In this document: in pieces, positions 11,653 through 22,663 of the stretch
Layout of the letters: each line of letters opens with the position of its first letter
Position numbering within the stretch: position 1 is the first letter of the stretch
Assembly: GCA_030544235.1 (NCBI GenBank)
Contig: CM060470.1
Location: 11,309,356 to 11,373,355 of the forward strand
DNA length: 64,000 bases
Source: Lepturacanthus savala
Lineage: Eukaryota > Chordata > Actinopteri > Scombriformes > Trichiuridae
Direction: 5' to 3'
Notes under the pieces: generated by a model
Told to the model about the DNA's origin: nothing
Databases searched by the model: none
Seen by the model: only the letters and a program-made list of their open reading frames with translations
Position numbers and translations under genes: made by a program

Positions 11653-14600
11653 TATATGTTGATAGATGCACTCCTTTGTTCTCTTGCTGGAATTAGATGG
11701 AAAAATCTATATGATTTTCAAGTACACTACTATATATAAAGCTATTTCTACATAGTATTTTTGTGTATTCATCACATATGGTCTAATCCGATTGGAATCG
11801 GCTGACAGTAAAAAAAAGTATGTGATTGTAAAATTGCAGATCCTAGATGCCTCTTGTTAAAGGCGGTTTCTCTGCAACAGGTTATCTTTTGCCTCTATCC
11901 CAGTAGCATTTTAGCACCACAGAGCAGTAACATAACAAGCCATTGCCATCTCCAGTATTTCACCTGGTTCTTTGCTCTATTTAAACAGCGGACAAAAAAA
12001 AAGAGAAACTAGCGTGGACCATAAATGACAGACAACGCATTAGAGATTCTCACTAAGCAGAAATCAAACAACTGCACATAAAGTGGGTAAATAACAGCAA
12101 CAAACAGTCTCCACCGTGTTTTTCTTTTTTTCTTTTTCTGCTATCTATTTGTCCAGTAAATTTGTGATATTTCTCAGTCCGGTGGACACAGTTTGTTCTC
12201 TGAGGGGCTGATAGTGCAGGACTGAGGAAGATGCTGTTAGCATGGATTGAATGAATGGACACTTCAGTGGTACTAAATGTACACACACGCCGATGTCTCT
12301 CTTCTGGTATCAATTCTCGGTAATGCAGTACCCATCCCTGCCGAGGGTCTCCACTCTGACTAGGATGGGTTACACAAATTAGGAGGACATCAAAGTACTT
12401 CTGTTGAATCTCAGTGTCCTGACAGAACACATTGAAGACTACATCCCTGCATCAATAAACCTCCCTGCCTCCTATTTTACTTCCATCAGTTACTATTATT
12501 ATTCATTTAAGCCGGCCTATTAGAGCCCTCTTCTAATTAAACTGACTCTGGCGGTAATGGCTCTCTCTGGAATGAATACCATCACACTTTATCAACACAA
12601 TCAATTATTCAGCAGGTCCAGTTGATCACGGAAAATAGCAGGACACATTAGTGTGAGGGATGTAATGAGAGGCATAGGTGAGTGAACAGTGATGATGATG
12701 TGAATCCGTGCATGAACTTCAGCCGGACATGAGTGACACCTGTGCTGCTAACAAAGGATAGGAGTGATGCATTTAAAACTGCATTGTATAACTGCTTTGA
12801 TAAGCATTTCAGTTGGTGTGTGTGTGTGTATTTGTACTCATGTACCTTGACCACCTGAATGTCCCTTTGGGGATAATTAAGGTGACCTAAATCCAGATTT
12901 ACACAATAACAGATTTGCAGTGAGGTAATAGCACAGGTTTGTCCTATAATTGCATCTCTCCGATCCCTTTATAATGAATTTATATTATATAATATTTGTA
13001 GAATATTTTAAAAAGTTGACTTTTAATTGAAGCAGGAAAGACCGACATAGCTATACTCCTTGATCGTTATGATAAAATACTTCCCATAATGCAACATGGC
13101 AATGCCACAACTTTCCTGCCCGGTAAATGCCCATATCTCACAAACACCATGAGCCCAGCCATTATTATATTTAGCACAGAAGACATTATAGAATCTTATT
13201 TTTAACAGTATTCTCAAAGGGTGTCTGTTTAAGTAGTATTTTCCCATTTACAATGTAGTTGTCTACTATTGTCTCAGTACTGTATAGCAGCAGCAATGAC
13301 TGGGCTACATTTTCTATAATCAATGTCTACAAGGCAACTGTGGCATGAAGCAGTAGATAGGACAATAGGGAAAAACTCCCCTGATTGCTGCAAAGCGGTC
13401 CCTCTGCAATCACGGAGCTTAGCTGTAAGCCAGTAAGTCATTTTGCGAGTCATTTTCTGTAATCACATCATCTGTCTTTGAAATAGCGAGAATGTCCCGC
13501 AAAACAGAGACTATTTAATATCTAAAATGTGGCCAGCATTGTTACAGGAGAACCAGAGTGGGGGTGTGTAGGAAGCAAAACTTAAGAGAGACAGAGCTGA
13601 TTTTGTCTTGATTGCACTGCCTAAAAACGCATATTTGTATCTAAAATTATAGTTATAATTATATTTATAATTATATGCTGTCCTGTATATATCTTGTATA
13701 ATAATAAACAAGATTTGCCTGATTTTTTACAGTGATGAACGCCATGTTTGGGAATATGGACGCTGTCAGGCACTGTAACAGAATTTACAGCCTTTTTACT
13801 TTTGAGGGAAGTGCACCGTTAGTCCCGCGTCCTCCCCCTCAGCTGGAGACAGTGAATGAACCCTGTCTGCAATAGAAAACCGCAGATGTTCAGCGCATTT
13901 GAACAAGCCGTCGTCTGTTAATCTTCATCGCTCTTCTTTCAAGTGTCACTCAGGGGTGTTTCAAAATCTGCACTGGGCGCTGGACAGTTTGAAGCATTGA
14001 GTGACTCAGTCTGGATTAAAGCAACAGCAAAGGTTAAAAGACAGTTTAATGTACGTATGTTATATTTATTTTAAGTCATTCATTATTATTCAGAGAATTT
14101 TCCAATCCAATAACTGTACCAGTGAAATCACTTTTCGACGTGAAAAATGTCCTTTATCACATTTCCTATAGACAGTATCACCTCAAATAGTGAATTCTGC
14201 AGAATGTTACATGCATGTGTGTTCTATTTCCACAGTTCACTGTCAGTTAATAGTATCAGAGAGACTTTCAAAATTCAAAAAGAGTCAATTTAAAGTTCTG
14301 AATAGGTCATTGGAGGTGTGGTTACAGCAATCACAAAGGTTGGCCTATGGTGGTGGGGCCCGATTTAATATCTTTTCCTGTCCATGACAGCGCCCCTGCT
14401 GTCTCTGCTCAATGTCATCATTGGTGCTATCCTCCCTTAACATGAAAGCTACAGGTGATCTCAAAAGAAACCTATAGAACACAGGCACTTACTGAAGGGA
14501 TGTACATATACAGAGTACATATATTGTTAGTATAATGTTAAAAAATAGAATAATTAGCATATCCCTTCTGCAGGAACTAAAGTTATTCCGGTACTTAATG

Positions 14601-16696
14601 CTTGCATACATCTAATATTGAAAGAGGCAGAGAGTGAAAAGGATGAGACATTGTGTAAAATTAGAATGCTAATGGTGCCTCTGAGATATGTGATTAAGAC
14701 CCCTGCCATCTTCATCAAACCTCTACTAATAAGCTTATTCCTTACTGGCGTAGTGTGCATGAGCGTGTGTGTGTGTGTGTGTTTGCGCCCGTGCAATAAG
14801 CCTATACTGCTGGTGGAGCCGGGCTATTTATAGAGCCATGAGCTTACCCTCACCTGGACTCTGACCTTGGAGAGAGCGTGACAAATGACAAGCAGCATTT
14901 CAGCCGAAGCCGAGCCATTTTAAAAATGACAGCGCGGTCGGAGAGGGAGGAAAAAAAAAGAAATAACACCATCCGTACGGGCTTCCTTTTTGTTTACCCA
15001 TGAAATACCATTACCCTCTGCCTCGTGAATCATTGACAGCCACAACCAAAGACATGCTGCGGTCTGGAGGCTTAACATCTGAAATTGATCCACGGGCTAA
15101 TAGGAAATGGCAAGCTGGATACTTGTTGTCATCTCATTGTATTTAGCATCATCAGCCTCGCCCTGGAGGACACTGCCATTGGCCTTTGGTCCATGTGAGA
15201 TAATTTTCAATTAGTCACTGTCCTTGCCGTATTGGTTTCAGATACTCGAGGTTGTTGACTCACACAGTGAGTCCAATGGCATTACTGTTTATTAATATGC
15301 ATGCTGAGAATAGCAATACAGGGGTGGTGGAATCACAACGTGAGACACTGCAGGGATGTCACGAGGGAAGTGTATTTCATATATTCCATATCTCGTGTTT
15401 TTTCGATTAAAAAGCAAATAGAAATAGAGAAACTACAGATAGGGTAATCTATTTCGGAAGGTCAACCTGCTAAATACTCAAATTGCCTGGTTTCTTTTAT
15501 CATTTCTCTCCATAACGTCGCACGTTTTAAAGGGCATTTTTGCAATAATTTCCCTCAACGCTGCACGCAGAGTTGAAGGATCCGTTTGAATCCCTGTATA
15601 ATTATTTTTTCTTCCATTTTGACATTGAAACTGGAAAAAGAAAAAAACCTGCATGATCCGTGTGTGAGTAGACCGCTTCAGGTTGAATTGATGTACGGCT
15701 CTCAATACAAACTACATTTCTGGCTTCACGGGTTCTTTTGATACTACAAGCCGTTCCTTGGAAAATAAGCAATGTTGTTGTTATTACCTGAATCTGCTGC
15801 CTTTTTGATTCTGCACATCTACTGTGCCAATACTGAGCCTCAGATGGACTTTTGTGTTTAATAGACTTAGATCAATAATGTTTAAAAAAAAAAAGAAGGA
15901 AAAAAAAGCAGGAGTACCCTTCAGGCCTTTTTGTCAAAAGTTTTCCATTGGTGGACATGGCAACCATCTTTCCCTCTGTCTTTCACTGCATTACTAAAGC
16001 ACCTCTTCTTATCTGTCTTTTTTTTGCAGTAAAATTGTTAGGGGACAAAATTCCAATTTTTATATTAGATAAACCATTTTCCATATCCAAGAGGAAGCCA
16101 TTTTCCCATCCTCCAGGATATGTATGTAACAGTCTGGCATATTAAAAAGCATCTCTGAACCATCAGTCACCATAGCCCCAAGCATGCTCTGCCTTGACTT
16201 GCGAGAAAAAAAAATGCCTTAAATGTCTCAAACAGAGTAAAGACATAAATAGAAAAGAAGTGAAGGGTAAATGAGTGAAATTTTAATTAAACTTCAGAAA
16301 GAAGTTGAAAGGATGAAATAAACAGCAAAGTTAAGCTTGTATGTATATGTGATCATTAATTTGCTATGTGATGTTACTCTTTATTCATCGTTAGAAAAGT
16401 TTAATAGAGAAATCTGGTGTATTTATTAAAGTGATATAAACGGGAAACGGGGCGCACTTAAAGATGTGCATAACTGGCAGATCCGTGTTTTTTGCCTGTT
16501 CTTATTTTGCCGGACTTTCTTTCATTTCTTGTACTTGGTGTACGGTTGCTACTGTGAAGAGGAAGCTTTGATTCATCAGACCAACGCGTTCCCTCTATGC
16601 AGAACGTCTCACTGGGATAAACACATCCTTCAGTAGCGGCTTGTTAGCAGGTCGTTCAGAGTCTGGGACACACATCGGAGTTATTGTTTGTGGTGT
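11653..16696 (-). other. dpp10: dpp10 intron 1 (non-coding, with CNE-like blocks)
   Basis: AT-rich intron. Two blocks, about 12440-12630 and 14820-15340, have complex, repeat-free sequence with homeodomain-type ATTA cores and resemble conserved non-coding elements. This is pattern recognition only. A short (TG)n tract sits near 14764-14781. No exon with correct phase was found. Confidence 0.4.
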
Positions 16697-17014
16697 TTAT
16701 TTAGCGATGTTATTACCTCCCCCCACAATTTTCACGTTGCAGATACAGCACACGGCAGTTGGATTTGTTATCTTATTAAGTTTAAAATGTTTCCAAATGA
16801 CTTGGTCTGGTGGTGGCTCCATGTTACTGAATGCTTGAATGCTGCGCATGCTCTGCATGATGACGTAACCAGCTTGTAAACAGAGAATCAAAGTAACTAG
16901 ATGCGTGACTGGATCGGAACACTGGATCGGCATCTTTCATCTGATATCCGATCCAGCTGATTGGTCAGTATCGGAGCCGATATCCTATCCGGGTATCGGA
17001 TCGGTACATCTCTA
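16697..17014 (-). mobile_element. hAT transposon 5' end with truncated BED zinc-finger transposase
   Basis: On the minus strand the segment begins near 17014 with AGAGATGTACCGATCCGATA, the kind of GAT-rich terminal repeat found in fish hAT elements, followed by repeated GATCGG motifs. A start codon at 16822-16820 opens a 41-codon frame, MEPPPDQVIWKHF..., with the BED-finger core CCICNVKI. The first pair of zinc ligands (C-x2-C) is present. The frame stops (16699-16697) before the expected H-x3-5-H pair, so this is a dead fragment. hAT transposases of the ZBED type start with this domain to bind their own ends. The 16440-16696 flank may be more of the element, but I could not recognise it. Confidence 0.75.
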
Positions 17015-19394
17015 CACAACACAAAGACAAACAGTTTACTATTATAGAAGGAAACCAAAAAATAAAAACAGAGAATTTGGATATGTTCTTCAAATGACTG
17101 AAAACATTCTTTTAATGTACATGATGCATGCATACATTAATGATTTTTCATCATCTGTAAATTAATATCAGGTTCTTGTTGTGAAGTTTAGCCAAAGTTC
17201 AATCAGGAAAACTTTTCTCACCCTTATTTATTTATACTGTCACATTCTCTTGTTTTCTGTTCCCTCTTCTAACTTAATTACTTCACTGAGCAAATATATC
17301 TGGTGAGGTTGGGTTGCTAAGAGTGCACAGAAATGAAGAATGAAAAAGAGATCATTCAGTTACATCAGTTTTAAGCACAGTTTTTTTTTCTTCATCACTG
17401 GGTCTGTTTTGCTTCAAAAATATAAAGAGGAATTATTCGCTCATTAAACCACTGAATATCTTCCTGTCTCCTTCGACGCCGTACTCAGGCAGGCAGACTA
17501 ATGACCATGGAGGAACCAGAAGGGGAAAGAAGACAGAGGTCTGATATTAAAGTTTCAAAACCAAATAAGTTGTGTGGCTTTTTTTTATGTTAAATTGTTT
17601 GTTAAATAATCTAAAGGTAATGTTACCTGCTCATAAAGATCATAATATGTTCTGTTTATCTTCAATAGCAAAGATGACCAAAAGACAGATATGTGCGAAA
17701 AAACTTGCCAAAATACATGAATTGCTGATAAATTAATTAATTCACCATTGATGTGAATATGTGCACATTTAAACAGGGTACTTCCACAAAAAAACACACA
17801 AAAGAAGACAAAAAAGTAAACCCTATATATGTGTATTGACAGAGCAGGAATAATATTAATGAATGGATATTAATATAATAAGAAATGGCAGTTGATCTAC
17901 AGGAGAGTAAATATTTGAAAGCAATACATAATGCCTGGGAGCCTAACTGCATTTTATTATATTGAACTGTCATACCATAGTGATGCAGACAAGGCATAAA
18001 TACATAAAATGTAAGAAATTAAGTGTTTAATGCTTAAAAAGTCCTGGGGAAGGACCCCTAGTGCCCACACTTAATGTGTCCTACCCCCCAATGTTCAAAC
18101 AAAACCCAAGCCCTTGGACAGAGGCATTTAATTTTATATTTTTCTAAACTTTTTTTTTTTTTTACAATGTTTAAATATTGCCTTAAGAGATGTTAATATT
18201 ATTTCTTGTATTACGATTAGTTCATTATAACAGCAGCCTCTGTGAAATCACTGGTGCGGAAAATGTCTGATATTATTATACAAACAAAGCCCGGGACAGA
18301 ACTTAATGAAATTTATTCATCTGCATTAGACCAATGGTGGATCAATTTAAGCTCAAACCACCTACAGTCTGTGAAGGACACAGGACAATAAAGTGAATCC
18401 TAATAATCAGCTTTTACCCTGAATTTTCTTTGCACGTTGAAATGAAATTTTAAATGATTTACATGGTTGGCGCCAAACTCTTTCTCTCTTCCCTGCAGTC
18501 AAATATCTGATTTGAACTCAATTAGACACATTTGACTGCACTCTGGCAAATTACACTGCAGGCTGTGGATAAGATTCTAGCCATTTCTTCCCCAATTCAA
18601 ACATCTCGTTTATTAAGAGAAATAAAATTGAAAAGGAGAACCTGCCCACAGAACAGAAAAAGAAGCTCGCCGACGTGGACTTGAATGTGAACGGCAGGAT
18701 GTCATCTCTCTGTGTGCGGTTGAAAGGTGGCGCTGTGCGCTTCTTATACCCACTGCATAGGGTGACATTGGAGGATTGAGCAGGCACTGAGCTATAAAAT
18801 TGCTAGTGGAGAGGGAATTAGCGGGGATGGAGAGGTGGAGAGGGGAGGACAGAGCAGTTAGGAGTCCGACGAAGAGGTGTGCCTCGGCAACTGATGTGAT
18901 CATCTCGCCATCAGTGATGTTTACTGTACCTTTCCCCCTTGGTGATTATGAAGGTTGGCGTCTTGACAACAGAATGCAGCGAGGGCAAAAATGTCTCTGC
19001 GTCGCAATAAAAACTAAAGACAATGGCTAGAGTAAACAGAACAACACGACAATCACTGTGCTTTTTCTTAAAGAGCTTAATTTGATTAAACTCTTAAACC
19101 ATGATACCCTGAGGCCAAACACCATTAAGGAAGCAAGTAACACAGTATTCAGTATGTTCTCTTTGACTAATACGTCACATCATGTGTAAAGATGTGAAAT
19201 ACTTAGGCCATAGCTGATTCTAAAAGAGGATTCATTCGAGGACTATGCAATCCAATGCAACAGAATAGCACTGTAATATGTAATAGAGTAATAGAGTATT
19301 GTAGACAAGCAAGCAAACGTTTTTTTGCCATAGAAACACGCTCCAATGAGACATCCTATAATCCCACCGAAATATAAGATGCCTCACAATCAAA
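17015..19394 (-). other. dpp10: dpp10 intron 1 (non-coding)
   Basis: AT-rich. A poly-T run lies near 18151-18163. 18420-18790 is complex, repeat-free sequence that may be a conserved non-coding element. No exon was seen. Confidence 0.45.
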
Positions 19395-20222
19395 TGGAGA
19401 TCTCTCAAAAATAGACTCATTTCTCTCCTCAATTAACTTCCCATGCTTATCAGATGAGGAGAGTGAGTGTGGAAGAACCATTTTCTACCTCCCTCTGAGT
19501 TGATGGAAGCTATCAAATCTCTATCAACCAATAAATCTCCGGGGGACAATGGCTTGCCCTCTGAATTTTATGAAGAATTTAAAGACCTTCACACACCCCA
19601 CCAAGCAAACCACCTGTTGCCCCCTGGCAGGCGCCACAGGTCCATCAAAGCTTGGACAACAGACGTACAGATTCTATCTCGAAGCCATAACAACACGAAA
19701 CACCAAGAAACAGTGAAAATCTCACTACTTGTTGTACTGCTATAACCATTTTAGTAGTATCCAGTATGTGGATAGAATGAATGAGCATGGTAGTTGCCTT
19801 GTCTTTTTATTATTATTCTTTTCGGCTTGCATTGATCAGGAATACCACTTCTAGTTTTTGTATCCTGATCTTCTATTTTATCCTAAATGGGCGTACTATA
19901 TGCAACCTAATGTAGGTGGCTTTGTGCCTGATGCCTGGTGCCTTTGATTATATTATTATCAAGCATGAGTTCCCTTTTACTTAGTCACAAATGAGTTTCA
20001 AATATTTGTGTTTTTTCTTGTGGATAGCATCTTTAAAACAATATTTGCAACCTCAACCTGGCCAACCAATCTAACCATCCATTTGGCCAATGGATCGATA
20101 TGCCATTCGCCTTACTCGGTAGAATCAATTTGATACAAACTAATACCCTGCCTAGATCTTTATATATTCGGCAGTTGCTTCCGATCCCTATCCCATCGGT
20201 AGTATTTTTCCTCCCTCAATAA
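19395..20222 (+). mobile_element. L1-clade LINE remains (reverse transcriptase fragments)
   Basis: Two separated plus-strand pieces match L1-type ORF2. At about 19395-19590 the frames read a SINFPCLSDEE-like segment and, after a frameshift, LPPSELMEAIKSL and KSPGDNGLPSEFYEEF, the start of the reverse transcriptase domain. At 20092-20220 the frame reads MPFALLGRINLIQTNTLPRS and LLPIPIPSVVFF, a downstream ORF2 segment. Between them, at about 19600-19700, lies sequence encoding LPPGRRHRSIKAWT, which looks like the 3' end of a different non-LTR element. The whole is broken by frameshifts and a large deletion, so it is a chimeric relic. Confidence 0.75.
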
Positions 20223-21329
20223 ATTGACTGATTGACTCACAATCCAGATTTTTGCATAATCAAGATTTTTGGCACAGATGTTATGATAATGGCCCGTCAT
20301 GGTCCAGCATTGAAAAGATAAAGATGAATGAGGAGTCATAAACTGTTTTGCTGTATGAAATGTCATCAATCATCTATAGATTTGGTGCAAATTGCATGAA
20401 CTGTTCAAACAAGATGGATTCCTCTCCCCTAAAACCACTTTAGTGAGAAATAGACTAGTCCTCAATAATCTTTCAGAATAGTAACTTCCTATCAGATTAT
20501 AGTCAAAGAAGGGCAATAGTCACTTATAAAGCATTGGTATGAGGAAAGAATCTGAACATTCTAAACACAAATACCGTTTGGCCAACAAAGATTTCTCCAG
20601 CTCTCTGTGTTGGCTGTGATAACAACTAGAATTAGTGGCATTCCTCTCATTCATTGGCTTTCTCTCTCTTCATTCACTGACGAGCTAGCTCAACCACCAC
20701 TCTCAGTCTCTTGCTGGATGGCACCTCCATATTTTTTTGCAGCCAAAACACACAACTGCATTCAAATCAATGGGAAGACCTGTGTTTTTCCGCCAATACT
20801 TCATCCTGTGTGAATCAAGCCTTAGTGTGAGGTCAATGACGATGTGAATCTGTGGGTAAACAGTCAGTAGCAACAAGATATCCCATGATTCCCAGCACTG
20901 TATCGTTATTACATTATTATACAACAGTTACTTCCGGCCAAGCAATGTGATTGGCCATGAGACATTGTAAACCCGACGATATTACACTATATCATGGATG
21001 ATTCACTACTTATGTATAACCCTGCAATAGCAGCTGTTCAGTTAATATCAAAGTAGCAGGTTGGCCTGCAAGCTTGCGTTTCCATGGCAAAATTCTAATT
21101 TACAGTGTTACAACAGCATTAATTAATTCAGAACAGATTTCTTTCCAAATATAATGTTCTAACTGAATCATGAATCATCAGATGAGGAACAAGGCAGAAG
21201 GAACGCTGGATCCAGCTGTGCCAACATCCCGGTGTGCAAATGGTTCATCAGCCGAACTGGAGGAGAACAGGAATGAGGCAAACACTGTAAGGCAGAGGCT
21301 GTCAACTTCTTTAAAACTTGGCTGTATGT
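20223..21329 (-). other. dpp10: dpp10 intron 1 (non-coding)
   Basis: The first 350 bases may be further decayed LINE sequence (a stretch reading HWYEERI on the plus strand). The rest shows nothing recognisable. Confidence 0.4.
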
Positions 21330-22057
21330 GAAATCAATCACACTCGATTTCCAGAGAAGGCAGAGTTGAATGAATTTCTGAGGCTGTTTTATGGATCAGT
21401 GCGGCCAACCAGCTGAACAGGATAAGTGGTTATCTTGGACTGCGGGCTGGTTTAACCCTCTATATCAACAAGCCTCCTATCAGCCAGTCATGGAACCTAA
21501 TGCAAGGAGCAGAGCTCACAGCAGCTAATAATGTGTTCAAGGATAAACTTATCCTAAAATACTCGGCTACTGCTGCACCATCCAAAAGCCTACTTAACAA
21601 GCTCTTTTACAATCTCCAGTTGTTGTAGGCAAGGGAAGGAGAGATATAGAGTCCTTAAACCTGACTCTTTTGTCTAAAAAAAAAAAATAATGATGAAAAC
21701 AGTACCAGGTATTTCATCATATCCTTCAACAAGGAAACTACAAATCAGGGGAGGCGCTATGTGTGAGGAGCCAGGCAACCTCCCTCTGCCCAGTTGCTTC
21801 TCTACTAAAGTACCTCTGCAAAATCCCACCTGATGCAAAAGTCCAGTACCCGAAACCCTAGATGACAGACAGACAGCATACGGCACACCACAGCTCTGCT
21901 GGGAATCAACATATAAGCACAGATGCTCCCCGAGATGTGCAAGGAAGTGGGGACACAGGCTATTTACACAAAACACAGCCTCAGGGCCACTGCCATCCAG
22001 AAGCTGACATATTCAGCACTCGAAACAAGGGAGACAACAGTCAGTGGGCACCGGTGA
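21330..22057 (+). pseudogene. Crypton-like tyrosine recombinase relic
   Basis: Three plus-strand pieces in order resemble the C-terminal half of Crypton-type (KIAA1958/ZMYM-like, DUF3504) tyrosine recombinases. First, ELNEFLRLFYGS (from 21363) and ELTAANNVFKDKL (within 21491-21550) match the core-binding domain. Next, LCPVASLLKYLCKIPP (about 21782-21830) matches the CPV-x-YL segment. Last, KEVGTQAIYTKHSLRATAIQ and TVSGHR (21935-22057) match the catalytic block, with the H-x-x-R pair (HSLR) and the following SGH(R) both visible. Stops and frameshifts separate the pieces, and a TGA ends the frame before the nucleophilic Tyr. The element is therefore inactive. In living elements this enzyme cuts and rejoins DNA through a covalent Tyr link. 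It sits in intron 1 in the antisense orientation to dpp10. Confidence 0.75.
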
Positions 22058-22613
22058 GATGTTGTTTTGACTATGTAACATAAGTGCAATGTGCTGTACA
22101 TTCGCAATGGTGATGTACAGCGCTAATAAAGCCTAACAATTAGCCCGAACAACTAGATACAAACCCTGATCCCCATGGATACCGTCCTGACCAGACACTG
22201 CTGGAAGTCTGCCATTGATATTGTAATGACCAACTGAAAGGTCTGTGTAATTAAGTGATCCACCCTTGCCCCTTCCTCAGCAAACTAACCGATGCGGCAA
22301 GGTGGCACAGACTCAATTATGTGGTATGCAGAGTCCAACGACTTAATGGAGCATTTTGGTCTGGATAAAGCCTACATTACCCATGATCCCCAACCAGCAT
22401 TGTTATGGAGACCAAAAGGAGACTAAATACCCTTGCTGGGAAACTTTATCCAGTATGGCTCAACGGACATCGGTGGGGACTTTGCCTGTTTATCCAAATA
22501 ACGCCTATTTAGAAATTTCATCAATGTTTTTGAAGATGCAAGGGGCTGCTGGCCGGGCGGGAGCAGCCGGTCATGTCGGACGCTGGCAGCCCGAGTCCTG
22601 AGATGATCAGCCG
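22058..22613 (-). other. Non-coding stretch after the recombinase relic
   Basis: It may include the non-coding tail of the recombinase element. Nothing else is recognised. 22540-22610 is GC-rich. Confidence 0.35.
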
Positions 22614-22663
22614 GTCACCATCTGTTATCATCCAGATGGTGACAGATCAGATGAACTGATCTG
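22614..22663. repeat. Two adjacent perfect hairpins
   Basis: GTCACCATCTG (22614-22624) pairs with CAGATGGTGAC (22633-22643) over an 8-nt loop. It is directly followed by CAGATCAG (22643-22650) pairing with CTGATCTG (22656-22663) over a 5-nt loop. The first stem is 11 bp and the second 8 bp, sharing one base. Possibly the tail of a mobile element. Confidence 0.7.

Noticed and set aside
14853..14918. Minus-strand ATG frame (MARLRLKCCLSF...) followed by CCAG|GTGAGG, considered as a dpp10 first exon
   Set aside because: It reaches the donor in phase 2, but exon 2 needs phase 0, so it cannot join in frame.
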